Source: Achatina immaculata
Taxonomy: Eukaryota > Mollusca > Gastropoda > Stylommatophora > Achatinidae
NCBI GenBank assembly: GCA_009760885.1
Contig: CM019696.1
Location: forward strand, 46,399,358-46,463,357
DNA length: 64,000 bases
Direction: 5' to 3'
The stretch's first letter is position 1, and each line of letters opens with the position of its first letter. A program made the translations under genes and the position numbers. The notes under the pieces were generated by a model, which worked only from the letters and a program-made list of their open reading frames with translations, ran no database searches and was not told the DNA's origin. Shown here piece by piece: positions 19,310 to 31,814 of this stretch.

Positions 19310-22300
19310 ATATGCCTGAACAGATTATACACTCTTACACACACCTGAACAGATTATACACTCTTACATATGCCTGAACAGATTATACACTCTTACACAT
19401 GCCTGAACAGATTATACACTCTTACATATGCCTGAACAGATTATACACTCTTACACATGCCTGAACAGATTATACACTCTTACACATGCCTGAACAGATT
19501 ATACACTCTTACACATGCCTGAACAGATTATACACTCTTACACATGCTTGAACAGATTATACACTCTTACACATGCTTGAACAGATTATACACTCTTACA
19601 CATGCTTGAATAGATTATACACTCTTACACATGCTTGAACAGATTATACACTCTTACACATGCTTGAATAGATTATACACTCTTACACATGCCTGAACAG
19701 ATTATACACTCTTACACATGCTTGAATAGATTATACACTCTTACACATGCTTGAACAGATTATACACTCTTACACATGCTTGAACAGATTATACACTCTT
19801 ACACATGCTTGAACAGATTATACACTCTTACACATGCTTGAACAGATTATACACTCTTACACATGCCTGAATAGATTATACACTCTTACACATGCTTGAA
19901 CAGATTATACACTCTTACACATGCTTGAATAGATTATACACTCTTACACATGCTTGAATAGATTATACACTCTTACACATGCTTGAATAGATTATACACT
20001 CTTACACATGCCTGAATAGATTATACACTCTTACACATGCTTGAATAGATTATACACTCTTACACATGCTTGAACAGATTATACACTCTTACACATGCCT
20101 GAATAGATTATACACTCTTACACATGCTTGAATAGATTATACACTCTTACACATGCTTGAACAGATTATCACTCTTACACATGCTTGAACAGATTATACA
20201 CTCTTACACATGCTGAACAGATTATACACTCTTACACATGCCTGAATAGATTATACACTCTTACACATGCTTGAACAGATTATACACTCTTACACATGCT
20301 TGAACAGATTATACACTCTTACACATGCCTTGAATAGATTATACACTCTTACACACGCTTGAATAGATTATACACTCTTACACACGCTTGAATAGATTAT
20401 ACACTCTTACACACGCTTGAATAGATTATACACTCTTACACACGCTTGAATAGATTATACACTCTTACACACGCCTGAATAGATTATACACTCTTACACA
20501 CCCTTGAATAGATTATACACTCTTACATGCCTGAACAGATTATCACTCTTACACATGCTGAACAGATTATCACTCTTACACATGCTTGACAGATTATACA
20601 CTCTTACACACCTGAATATATTATACACTCTTACACATGCTTGACAGATTATACACTCTTACACACCTGAACAGATTATACATCTTACACATGCTTGAAT
20701 AGATTATACACTCTTACATGCCTGAACAGATTATACACTTACACATGCTTGAACAGATATACACTCTTACACATGCTTGACAGATTATACACTTACACAT
20801 GCTTGACAGATTATACACTTACACATGCTTGAACAGATTACACTCTTACACATGCTGAACAGATTATCACTCTTACACATGCTGAACAGATTATACACTC
20901 TTACATATGCCTGAACAGATTATCACTCTTACACATGCTTGACAGATTATACACTTACACATGCTTGACAGATTATACACTTACACATGCTTGAACAGAT
21001 TACACTCTTACACACCTGAATATATTATACACTCTTACACATGCTGAATAGATTATACACTCTTACATGCCTGAACAGATTACACTCTTACACATGCTTG
21101 ACAGATTATACACTTACACATGCTTGAATAGATTATACACTCTTACATATGCCTGAACAGATTATCACTCTTACACATGCCTGAACAGATATACACTCTT
21201 ACATGCCTGAACAGATATACACTCTTACACATGCTTGAACAGATTACACTCTTACACACCTGAATAGATTACACTCTTACACATGCTGAATAGATTATAC
21301 ACTCTACACATGCTTGACAGATTATACACTTACACATGCTTGAATAGATTATACACTCTTACACATGCTTGAATAGATTATACACTCTTACACACCTGAA
21401 TATATTATACACTCTTACATATGCCTGAACAGATTATACACTCTTACACACACCTGAACAGATTATACACTCTTACACACCTGAATATATTATACACTCT
21501 TACACACCTGAATAGATTACACTCTTACACATGCCTGAATAGATTACACTCTTACACATGCCTGAACAGATATACACTCTTACACACCTGAACAGATTAC
21601 ACTCTTACACATGCTGAATAGATTATACACTCTTACACACACCTGAACAGATTACACTCTTACACACACTGAATAGATTATACACTTACACATGCTTGAA
21701 CAGATTACACTCTTACACATGCTGAATAGATTATACACTCTTACACACACTGAATAGATTATACACTCTTACACATGCTGAATAGATTATACACTTACAC
21801 ATGCTTGACAGATTATACACTTACACATGCCTGAATAGATTATACACTCTTACATATGCCTGAACAGATATACACTCTTACATGCCTGAACAGATTACAC
21901 TCTTACACACACCTGAATATATTATACACTCTTACACACGCCTGAATATATTATACACTCTTACATGCCTGAACAGATTACACTCTTACACACCTGAATA
22001 GATTATACACTCTACACATGCTTGAATAGATTATACACTCTTACATATGCCTGAACAGATTATCACTCTTACACATGCTTGAACAGATTACACTCTTACA
22101 CATGCACCTGAATAGATTATACACTCTTACACATGCCTGAACAGATTATACACTCTTACACATGCCTGAACAGATTATACACTCTTACACATGCCTGAAC
22201 AGATTATACACTCTTACACATGCTTGAACAGATTATACACTCTTACACATGCTTGAATATATTATACACTCTTACACACGCCTGAATAGATTATACACTC

Positions 22301-22328
22301 TTACACACGCCTGAATAGATTATACACT
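19310..22328. repeat. 29-bp satellite, array 1 (about 3 kb)
   Basis: About one hundred tandem copies of a 29-base unit, TACACTCTTACACATGCCTG followed by AACAGATTA, with variants CTTG/CCTG, AACAG/AATAG and ACAC/ATGC. From about 20510 to 22120 the units become irregular, with recurring small deletions (TTGACAG, GATTATCACTC, GATTACACTC, ATGCTGAA). The flanks on both sides of that zone are regular. There are no spacers, so it is not a CRISPR. Confidence 0.95.
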
Positions 22329-22979
22329 CTTCAGACTAAATAACACCCAGGAATACTTTTACTCCAATGTGGCACAACAGCAGCATAAGACAAATCCTTC
22401 TATACACATAGAGTCTTTATTAGATGGAACAAGATGATGATGACTGACGATGATCTGCACGGATGAATGGCATAAATATTTCTCAAAGCTCTGAACGACA
22501 TGAGGTATAATTCTCTGCGGCTACACAGATGATCACTACCATATGAATTATTAATCTACATTCTTACCACAACTAAACTACACTACACGATAACACAGCA
22601 CAATACTACACTACTTTCTCTCACGACATTCTAACTTGGACTGACTCAAAATCTCAAGATTTCTCTCCCACCCACTCAGACACGTGATACACAAAAAAGA
22701 AAATGTGCAAAGTGAGAGGAAAATTAGAGGGGAGATAAACTTCCAAAATTAAAGGGGAAATAATCTGACAACATGATTACTGGCAACGATAGGCCATAAG
22801 CCTTAATCCAGGCTTTCACAATTATCTGATGAATTATCTATATTTGCCCAAAAACTGTTACAACAACCCACTGAGTAATGACATACTGCGTCAGTATGAC
22901 CTATTTTCTATCTGTATTTTGTCTTTCCTTGTGTTCCTTTTTAAAAAATTTTTTTTAATAATCATTTTAAACAGCATAT

Positions 22980-23187
22980 CACGCAATCCCGCTTCCGAGA
23001 CCCACCAAGAATACAGGCTAAAGCACTGGGATACTCTGAACACCTTGTGGTCCTTTCGTGGAACTCGTGTGGTCTATTTTGGACCACACAGGGGACCACG
23101 GGACCTAACGAGGACCACATGCGTGAATTCAGTAGGTTCACAGTGCGGTTTTTGGTGGTAGAAGTGAACGAAGAAGAAGAAGAAGAA
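22980..23187 (+). mobile_element. GAA-tailed retroelement, 5'-truncated copy with TSD (unit A)
   Basis: Contains only the last 208 bases of the element family: GCAATCCCGCTTCCGAGACC through TTTTTGGTGGTAGAAGTGAA, then GAA repeats. It is flanked by a 9-base direct repeat ACAGCATAT (22971-22979, 23188-23196), the signature of target-primed retroposition with 5' truncation. The same insertion is present in units B and C, so it predates the triplication. Confidence 0.85.
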
Positions 23188-23619
23188 ACAGCATATAAGA
23201 GCTGAACACAAGAACAGAAAGAACCCACTTAAAAGTCAAGAGCAAATCATACTGCTTTGATAAGGAACTGGTCACTGCAGATTAATGAGTCACTTCTACT
23301 GACTTCAGATATCACATACAAATAAATAGCTCTTGCAGGAGTGAAGTACTGGCTTCAGAAATTGTGCTCTAAAAATCTCCAATGTCTGCAGATCTAAACA
23401 ATCTGTAACCATGGGGGATTAGATATAAAATTGATATTGTGGGACTGCAGAGAGTCTAGAAAAAAAAAAATATGGACCTTTTCCTGGCCTCCATATTTAG
23501 CCTAGCTTAGCACTTGAACATCAAAGAACAATGTAAAATAATGTTCAGTTTTTTTTTTGGGTTTTTTTTTTGTTGTATATATAGACTTAAACAGGCTTGA
23601 AAAAAAAAATTATACTGAC

Positions 23620-23772
23620 ATTCATGATAATGTTCAGCACCAGTGTGACATAGATGTTAGTAAGTGGATGCCGCCAGTGCTTAAGTACCGCCTCATCATC
23701 TAAATTCTCTGCCTCGCCTGTTGCCCAGGTGATGTTGCTGAATAGTTCATTGATTGCTTTCTTCCCTGTCAG
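23620..23772 (-). CDS. CLCN2: ClC gene exon 12, copy A (nearest exon 13)
   Basis: Third copy of the 51-codon exon, 3290 bases left of copy B, again with intact splice sites and open frame. Unit A differs from B and C in a few flanking indels (for example near 22470 and 22850), while B and C agree there. The A split from the B/C ancestor is therefore older. Which copy enters the mature mRNA cannot be told from DNA. Confidence 0.65.
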
Positions 23773-24453
23773 CTTTGCAGTGCAAAAAGAGAGAGAGAAA
23801 AAAATGCAAGTAAAATACATTTTAAACTTCAGTCAAACAAAAAAAAAAAAAAAACTTCAGTCAAACAAAAGAAAAAAAAACAACTGCTGGTAAAATGGCA
23901 GTCAAGAAACATGAATAAAGAAGATCATGAAGTTGTTAGAGCTATGCCATCGAAGATAGCATATCAAAATGGGTCAATACCTTATCCTTAACTTGATATT
24001 TAACTATTTACTGCTATGTCATCTGGGCTAGCATACCAAGTTGGATCAATATTCTATCCTTAACTTGATGTTTTGTTCTCTGTTATATGTGGCCATGTCA
24101 TCAGTGCTAGCATATCAAGTTGGATCAATATTCTATCCTTAACTTAATGTTTTGTTCTCTGTTATATGTTGCAATGTCATCAGGGCTAGTATATCAAGTT
24201 GGATCAATACCCTATCTTTACTGTAACATTATGTTCCTTGTTACAAGATCGCTTCTATACTACATGATGGTGGATTTCCCAGAGTGGCCTGATTCTTAAT
24301 GTATTTCTGAAAGTAAGGCAAGCCACCCAGGGATACCTGCCATCTGACCTAATGCCTCAGTTCTAAGCTTTCCAAAAGCACTGATATACAGAGAGATATC
24401 TAAGAAACTGGTCATGAATCTTTAGTAAAAATATTAGTATTCTTTAAAGCATA

Positions 24454-25619
24454 TACACTCTTACACATGCCTGAACAGATTATACACTCTTACACATGCT
24501 TGAATAGATTATACACTCTTACACATGCTGAACAGATTATACACTCTTACACATGCTTGAATAGATTATACACTCTTACACATGCTTGAACAGATTATAC
24601 ACTCTTACACATGCCTGAACAGATTATACACTCTTACACATGCTTGAATAGATTATACACTCTTACACATGCCTGAACAGATTATACACTCTTACACATG
24701 CTTGAATAGATTATACACTCTTACACATGCCTGAACAGATTATACACTCTTACACATGCTTGAATAGATTATACACTCTTACACATGCTTGAACAGATTA
24801 TACACTCTTACACATGCTTGAATAGATTATACACTCTTACACATGCTTGAATAGATTATACACTCTTACACATGCTTGAACAGATTATACACTCTTACAC
24901 ATGCCTGAACAGATTATACACTCTTACACATGCCTGAACAGATTATACACTCTTACACATGCTTGAACAGATTATACACTCTTACACATGCCTGAATAGA
25001 TTATACACTCTTACACATGCCTGAACAGATTATACACTCTTACACATGCCTGAACAGATTATACACTCTTACACATGCCTGAATAGATTATACACTCTTA
25101 CACATGCTTGAACAGATTATACACTCTTACACATGCCTGAACAGATTATACACTCTTACACAAGTCTGAATAGATTATACACTCTTACACACACCTGAAT
25201 ATATTATATACTCTTACACACGCCTGAATATATTATACACTCTTACACACGCCTGAATATATTATACACTCTTACACACGCCTGAATATATTATACACTC
25301 TTACACACACCTGAATATATTATACACTCTTACACACGCCTGAATATATTATACACTCTTACACACACCTGAATATATTATACACTCTTACACACGCCTG
25401 AATATATTATACACTCTTACACACACCTGAATATATTATACACTCTTACACACGCCTGAATAGATTATACACTCTTACACACGCCTGAATATATTATATA
25501 CTCTTACACACACCTGAATATATTATACACTCTTACACATGCCTGAATAGATTATACACTCTTACACACGCCTGAATAGATTATACACTCTTACACACGC
25601 CTGAATATATTATACACTC
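24454..25619. repeat. 29-bp satellite, array 2
   Basis: About forty 29-base units. From 25150 to the end a variant ACACACGCCTGAATATATTA predominates and alternates in a regular way. It separates duplication units A and B. Confidence 0.95.
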
Positions 25620-26270
25620 TTCAGACTAAATAACACCCAGGAATACTTTTACTCCAATGTGGCACAACAGCAGCATAAGACAAATCCTTCTATACACATA
25701 GAGTCTTTATTAGATGGAACAAGATGATGATGACTGACGATGATCTGCACGGATGAATGGCATATAATATTTCTCAAAGCTCTGAACGACATGAGGTATA
25801 ATTCTCTGCGGCTACACAGATGATCACTACCATATGAATTATTAATCTACATTCTTACCACAACTAAACTACACTACACGATAACACAGCACAATACTAC
25901 ACTACTTTCTCTCACGACATTCTAACTTGGACTGACTCAAAATCTCAAGATTTCTCTCCCACCCACTCAGACACGTGATACACAAAAAAGAAAATGTGCA
26001 AAGTGAGAGGAAAATTAGAGGGGAGATAAACTTCCAAAATTAAAGGGGAAATAATCTGACAACATGATTACTGGCAACGATAGGCCATAAGCCTTAATCC
26101 AGGCTTTCACAATTATCTGATGAATTATCTATATTTGCCCAAAAAACTGTTACAACAACCCACTGAGTAATGACATACTGCGTCAGTATGACCTATTTTC
26201 TATCTGTATTTTGTCTTTCCTTGTGTTCCTTTTTAAAAAATTTTTTTTAATAATCATTTTAAACAGCATA

Positions 26271-26478
26271 TCACGCAATCCCGCTTCCGAGACCCACCAA
26301 GAATACAGGCTAAAGCACTGGGATACTCTGAACACCTTGTGGTCCTTTCGTGGAACTCGTGTGGTCTATTTTGGACCACACAGGGGACCACGGGACCTAA
26401 CGAGGACCACATGCGTGAATTCAGTAGGTTCACAGTGCGGTTTTTGGTGGTAGAAGTGAACGAAGAAGAAGAAGAAGA
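26271..26478 (+). mobile_element. GAA-tailed retroelement copy in unit B
   Basis: Duplicate of the insertion at 22980-23187, carried along by the segmental duplication and flanked by the same ACAGCATAT repeats. Confidence 0.85.
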
Positions 26479-26909
26479 AACAGCATATAAGAGCTGAACA
26501 CAAGAACAGAAAGAACCCACTTAAAAGTCAAGAGCAAATCATACTGCTTTGATAAGGAACTGGTCACTGCAGATTAATGAGTCACTTCTACTGACTTCAG
26601 ATATCACATACAAATAAATAGCTCTTGCAGGAGTGAAGTACTGGCTTCAGAAATTGTGCTCTAAAAATCTCCAATGTCTGCAGATCTAAACAATCTGTAA
26701 CCATGGGGGATTAGATATAAAATTGATATTGTGGGACTGCAGAGAGTCTAGAAAAAAAAAAATATGGACCTTTTCCTGGCCTCCATATTTAGCCTAGCTT
26801 AGCACTTGAACATCAAAGAACAATGTAAAATAATGTTCAGTTTTTTTTTGGGGTTTTTTTTTGTTGTATATATAGACTTAAACAGGCTTGAAAAAAAAAT
26901 TATACTGAC

Positions 26910-27062
26910 ATTCATGATAATGTTCAGCACCAGTGTGACATAGATGTTAGTAAGTGGATGCCGCCAGTGCTTAAGTACCGCCTCATCATCTAAATTCTCT
27001 GCCTCGCCTGTTGCCCAGGTGATGTTGCTGAATAGTTCATTGATTGCTTTCTTCCCTGTCAG
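26910..27062 (-). CDS. CLCN2: ClC gene exon 12, copy B
   Basis: Second copy of the 51-codon exon, 1706 bases left of copy C, with the same acceptor and donor. Because the exon is phase 0-0, adding, skipping or choosing among copies preserves frame. Including more than one would insert a duplicated loop-helix segment into the membrane domain, which the family does not normally carry. It may be skipped, or it may be an assembly artefact. Confidence 0.6.
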
Positions 27063-27178
27063 CTTTGCAGTGCAAAAAGAGAGAGAGAAAAAAATGCAAG
27101 TAAAATACATTTTAAACTTCAGTCAAACAAAAAAAAAAAAAAACTTCAGTCAAACAAAAGAAAAAAAAACAACTGCTG

Positions 27179-27324
27179 GTACACATGCCTGAATAGATTA
27201 TACACTCTTACACACGCTTGAATAGATTATACACTCTTACACATGCTTGAATATATTATACACTCTTACACACGCCTGAATAGATTATACACTCTTACAC
27301 ACGCCTGAATATATTATACACTCT
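27179..27324. repeat. 29-bp satellite, array 3
   Basis: About five 29-base units between units B and C. The unit order before CTTCAGACT matches the end of array 2, as expected if the duplication carried part of the array with it. Confidence 0.93.
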
Positions 27325-29449
27325 TCAGACTAAATAACACCCAGGAATACTTTTACTCCAATGTGGCACAACAGCAGCATAAGACAAATCCTTCTATACA
27401 CATAGAGTCTTTATTAGATGGAACAAGATGATGATGACTGACGATGATCTGCACGGATGAATGGCATATAATATTTCTCAAAGCTCTGAACGACATGAGG
27501 TATAATTCTCTGCGGCTACACAGATGATCACTACCATATGAATTATTAATCTACATTCTTACCACAACTAAACTACACTACACGATAACACAGCACAATA
27601 CTACACTACTTTCTCTCACGACATTCTAACTTGGACTGACTCAAAATCTCAAGATTTCTCTCCCACCCACTCAGACACGTGATACACAAAAAAGAAAATG
27701 TGCAAAGTGAGAGGAAAATTAGAGGGGAGATAAACTTCCAAAATTAAAGGGGAAATAATCTGACAACATGATTACTGGCAACGATAGGCCATAAGCCTTA
27801 ATCCAGGCTTTCACAATTATCTGATGAATTATCTATATTTGCCCAAAAAACTGTTACAACAACCCACTGAGTAATGACATACTGCGTCAGTATGACCTAT
27901 TTTCTATCTGTATTTTGTCTTTCCTTGTGTTCCTTTTTAAAAAATTTTTTTTAATAATCATTTTAAACAGCATATCACGCAATCCCGCTTCCGAGACCCA
28001 CCAAGAATACAGGCTAAAGCACTGGGATACTCTGAACACCTTGTGGTCCTTTCGTGGAACTCGTGTGGTCTATTTTGGACCACACAGGGGACCACGGGAC
28101 CTAACGAGGACCACATGCGTGAATTCAGTAGGTTCACAGTGCGGTTTTTGGTGGTAGAAGTGAACGAAGAAGAAGAAGAAGAAACAGCATATAAGAGCTG
28201 AACACAAGAACAGAAAGAACCCACTTAAAAGTCAAGAGCAAATCATACTGCTTTGATAAGGAACTGGTCACTGCAGATTAATGAGTCACTTCTACTGACT
28301 TCAGATATCACATACAAATAAATAGCTCTTGCAGGAGTGAAGTACTGGCTTCAGAAATTGTGCTCTAAAAATCTCCAATGTCTGCAGATCTAAACAATCT
28401 GTAACCATGGGGGATTAGATATAAAATTGATATTGTGGGACTGCAGAGAGTCTAGAAAAAAAAAAATATGGACCTTTTCCTGGCCTCCATATTTAGCCTA
28501 GCTTAGCACTTGAACATCAAAGAACAATGTAAAATAATGTTCAGTTTTTTTTTGGGGTTTTTTTTTTGTTGTATATATAGACTTAAACAGGCTTGAAAAA
28601 AAAAATTATACTGACATTCATGATAATGTTCAGCACCAGTGTGACATAGATGTTAGTAAGTGGATGCCGCCAGTGCTTAAGTACCGCCTCATCATCTAAA
28701 TTCTCTGCCTCGCCTGTTGCCCAGGTGATGTTGCTGAATAGTTCATTGATTGCTTTCTTCCCTGTCAGCTTTGCAGTGCAAAAAGAGAGAGAGAAAAAAA
28801 TGCAAGTAAAATACATTTTAAACTTCAGTCAAACAAAAAAAAAAAAAAAACTTCAGTCAAACAAAAGAAAAAAAAACAACTGCTGGTAAAATGGCAGTCA
28901 AGAAACATGAATAAAGAAGATCATGAAGTTGTTAGAGCTATGCCATCGAAGATAGCATATCAAAATGGGTCAATACCTTATCCTTAACTTGATATTTAAC
29001 TATTTACTGCTATGTCATCTGGGCTAGCATACCAAGTTGGATCAATATTCTATCCTTAACTTGATGTTTTGTTCTCTGTTATATGTGGCCATGTCATCAG
29101 TGCTAGCATATCAAGTTGGATCAATATTCTATCCTTAACTTAATGTTTTGTTCTCTGTTATATGTTGCAATGTCATCAGGGCTAGTATATCAAGTTGGAT
29201 CAATACCCTATCTTTACTGTAACATTATGTTCCTTGTTACAAGATCGCTTCTATACTACATGATGGTGGATTTCCCAGAGTGGCCTGATTCTTAATGTAT
29301 TTCTGAAAGTAAGGCAAGCCACCCAGGGATACCTGCCATCTGACCTAATGCCTCAGTTCTAAGCTTTCCAAAAGCACTGATATACAGAGAGATATCTAAG
29401 AAACTGGTCATGAATCTTTAGTAAAAATATTAGTATTCTTTAAAGCATA
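27325..29449. repeat. Segmental duplication unit C (carries exon 12 copy C)
   Basis: Full-length unit whose right edge continues into single-copy intron (CATATACAGTGTTAAAA). It is therefore probably the original locus from which A and B were copied. It contains the GAA-tailed insertion at 27975-28182 and the about 80-bp minisatellite near 28960-29230. Confidence 0.92.
28616..28768 (-). CDS. CLCN2: ClC gene exon 12, copy C (first in transcription order)
   Basis: 153 bases, phase 0-0, acceptor AAAG and donor GTCAGT. It encodes LTGKKAINELFSNITWATG, a 51-residue piece with the N-x-T site NIT, ending TNIYVTLVLNIIMN. It matches the ClC-2 extracellular loop and following helix (NVFLTLVIFILMK). This is the copy nearest exon 11 and lies in segmental unit C. 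The coding sequence and splice sites read the same in copies A and B. Confidence 0.85.
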
Positions 29450-29829
29450 TACAGTGTTAAAAAATATATATGAATTAGAAAAATAGTAACATTATCCATT
29501 CATTAAAACAGATGAAAGTATTATACAGCAAAATGGATCTAAGTCTGGTATTCAACTTTATCAGAGAAGTAAAAAAAACTGAATGATCAAGCCCTACCTC
29601 CTGTGTAGCTAGATTTAAGCCTATTATGAAGAGGACCAGTGGAGAAGCAGGACATAAGCCTAGCCAGATTTGATATGCTGGCCCTGATATATGTGTCATA
29701 CACAGTCTCCTTTGATTCCAGCTCTATCAAAAAGCTGTAATATGTCTCTGAACATGATTAAACTGCCAGATTTATCTCTCAGAATTACCATTTCCAGCAA
29801 TATGAAAGACTAAGATTTCTGGCTCTTAC
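29450..29829. other. Intron, no feature recognised
   Basis: Single-copy intron between unit C and exon 11. The minus-strand frame here (29475-29699) has no ClC similarity and was judged random. Confidence 0.4.
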
Positions 29830-29914
29830 CTCTCCAGCAAAAAACTGTCCAAGTCCAGGTGGAAAGGTGAGGGAGGAGATTACAAAGGTGATAATGCTTG
29901 GGTAGATGAAACGA
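29830..29914 (-). CDS. CLCN2: ClC gene exon 11 (helix K)
   Basis: 85 bases, TTTCAG acceptor and GTAAGA donor. It encodes [28 protein letters not shown]. It matches ClC-2 LLYPALVTLVISTLTFPPG and GQFMAG. It ends in phase 0, so it can join directly to any copy of exon 12. Confidence 0.93.
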
Positions 29915-30029
29915 CTGAAATGAGAAGAACGAAAGGTAATGTTTATAGATAATAAAAAAAGAGACTAATGAGGGCCCTATAAAAGAAAACCTAATGCTGT
30001 TATATCACTGTTTCTTCATAACCCGAGAT

Positions 30030-30178
30030 CTGTACAGCCCATATCCTGAAAGACATCGTTGATGATCTGCAAATGGATGCATCAGCAGCAGGCCATCTTG
30101 CTCACAGCCGAGAGACCTACAGGAGTGCTGTTAGGGAGGCAAAGTTCTGCAAGGAACATGCAAACCAATGAATGAATG
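30030..30178 (+). mobile_element. LINE 3'-end fragment (ATGA tail)
   Basis: Contains GATGATCTGCAAATGGATGC, GCAGCAGGCCATCTTGCTCA and GTTAGGGAGGCAAAGTTCTG, closely matching the 3' end of the LINE at 8455-10875 (about 10760-10865). It ends in AATGAATGAATGAT. It is a severely 5'-truncated copy. Confidence 0.85.
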
Positions 30179-30309
30179 ATATCCTAAAATACATATATAA
30201 AGTGACACAGGAAATAGACCAGGATTGCAGCCTTCAATTCCTGCAGGCACACTTAGCAGATACGCACATGCTCATGACACAAACACAGCAAAGAACAACA
30301 AGAACTTAC

Positions 30310-30411
30310 TTTTTCTGCAGGAATCTCGACAGCTTCTTGTGTCTCCGAGTAAACAGGATAACATTTCTGTGGGCTACAATAAACAGAGCACCACCAAAAC
30401 CACATACCACT
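30310..30411 (-). CDS. CLCN2: ClC gene exon 10 (GFGGALF, helix J)
   Basis: 102 bases, CCAG acceptor and GTAAGT donor. Read in the frame set by exon 9 it encodes VVCGFGGALFIVAHRNVIL followed by RRHKKLSRFLQK. This matches ClC-2 GFGGALFVYLNR and KHKTLSRFL. Confidence 0.92.
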
Positions 30412-31150
30412 CTGGAGGAAACAACAAACAATGTCTGAAAGAACTGGCATTTTATGACAACTCAATGTGAAGATAGCTGTGTGAAAAAAGAACAAATTAA
30501 CAAGAACTAACCTGGAAAGTGTGTTTTTGGTACCAACTCTTACATATACAGTTGGCTCTCTGACAGAGCTGGAAGCAAAGATGACTGTGTTAGAGTTATG
30601 ACACAACCTCTATCCATATGGCAGTCTCAGGCTAGCCCATGAGAGCTCTTTCAGTTGTTTCTCAACAAAATTATGAACATTATTGCATGATTTATAACTG
30701 CTCAAAAGAATCTAAAGCATTTTCAGTATATCCCATTAGCCTAACAGTCACAATTAAAACAAAAGAGTTAAATAAAAGCTAGATAACTTCTTCTCTGTTC
30801 CCCATGATTCTATATGTGCTTGCTCTAGAATGTTCAGTGTGTCGGGAGAAAGAGTCCCACAGTTTTTCCTCTGAGCTGGTGAACCACAGCCAGCACTGTT
30901 TCTTCAACTCCTGTTATTTCACCACACAGACTGGACTCTGCTGTAGAAAACAGCTCCACAGTTTAAACACCAGGCAGTTTTATATCTTCATTGTATGTAA
31001 ATGTAACCTCATTTGCTAGTGTCACATTCTGAAATGAAATACCATCACTTGTACTGGTCTTAAAAGAAGGCGTGCAATTTCTTCTCTCTTTTGAGAAAAG
31101 TGGCTGCTGCAAATGTATCTCCACCTCAAGAAACATAAGTCAAACATGGT
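30412..31150. other. Intron, no feature recognised
   Basis: Upstream of exon 10 on the coding strand. No repeat or exon was supported. Confidence 0.4.
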
Positions 31151-31156
31151 AAATTA

Positions 31157-31157
<1 letters not shown>

Positions 31158-31216
<59 letters not shown>
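31158..31216. repeat. TA microsatellite
   Basis: About 59 bases of TA/AT repeat. It joins directly to the LINE remnant to its right, whose terminal repeat it may have been. Confidence 0.95.
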
Positions 31217-31219
<3 letters not shown>

Positions 31220-31660
31220 CCATAAGTGCCCAAGGCACATGGGGCTTCCACAAGGGTTTTCCACAAATGCCTGTCCTTCGCCTTTTCTCCATTCTTGCCC
31301 AGGTGAGCCCTCTATTGCTCAACAATCCTCTCTGTTGTTCTTCTCCATGTCTCCTTTGGTCTAACCTTACTTCTGTTCCCCTGAGGTGTCCATCTTAGTG
31401 CTATTTTTGGTAGTGAGTCATCAGTCATCTGGAGCACATGTCCCAATCATCGCCAGCATTTTTCCTCAATAACTGCTGTTAATGGCTTCATCTGCAATTC
31501 TGCCAACAAGATGTTATTTCTTATGGTGTTTGGCCAAAATATTCTTTTAATTCTTTGTAAACGTTTAGTCTGGAAAGAATTCAGCTTGTTTTGTATAGTT
31601 TTGGTCATTTTCCAGCACTTACTTCCACTGAGTAGTACACTTAGAACATTACTCTTAAAA
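31217..31660 (-). mobile_element. LINE C-terminal fragment
   Basis: Read on the minus strand with frame breaks it gives LQRIKRIFWPNTIRNNILL, then WRRTTERIVEQ and LGKNGEKAKDRHLWKTLVE, the end of a LINE RT ORF. The terminal part recurs inverted at 31683-31810. Inactive. Confidence 0.65.
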
Positions 31661-31682
31661 TATACATATATATATATATAAG

Positions 31683-31810
31683 AGCAACAACAGGATGTTG
31701 AGCAATAGAGATAGAGGGCTCACTTGGGCAAGGGTGGGAAAAAAGGCAAAGGACAGACATATGTTGAAAACCTCTGTGGAAGTCCTATGTGCCTTGGGCA
31801 CTTAAAGTTC
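31683..31810 (+). mobile_element. Inverted copy of the LINE 3' end
   Basis: CAACAGGATGTTGAGCAATA through TGTGCCTTGGGCACTTA is similar to the reverse complement of 31217-31340. It has its own TA run on its left (31664-31680). The two fragments lie back to back within 600 bases. Confidence 0.65.
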
Positions 31811-31814
31811 AGAT

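Larger units (their letters stand above)
22329..24453. repeat. Segmental duplication unit A (carries exon 12 copy A)
   Basis: Begins CTTCAGACTAAATAACACCC right after the satellite and ends AAAGCATATACA where satellite resumes. It contains a GAA-tailed element copy, the exon, and a degenerate minisatellite of about 80-bp units with GTCATC and GGATCAATA (about 23960-24240). It corresponds base for base to 27325-29449 apart from a few indels. Confidence 0.93.
25620..27178. repeat. Segmental duplication unit B (truncated; carries exon 12 copy B)
   Basis: Copy of unit A/C from CTTCAGACTAAATAAC to AACTGCTGGTA, so the last 570 bases of the unit are missing. It then switches to satellite with only TA shared. 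It agrees with unit C at indel sites where unit A differs. Confidence 0.93.

Noticed and set aside
19310..22328. Regularly spaced repeats that might suggest a CRISPR array
   Set aside because: The 29-base units are directly adjacent with no unique spacers, the unit itself varies, and the host is clearly eukaryotic.
29475..29699. Minus-strand frame with hydrophobic stretch between exons 11 and 12
   Set aside because: It has no ClC motif, and exon 11 joins exon 12 in phase without it.
31113..31364. Frames with IYIYIYIY or SIYLSIYL peptides (also at 56676 and 63316)
   Set aside because: They are translations of TA and TATC microsatellites.
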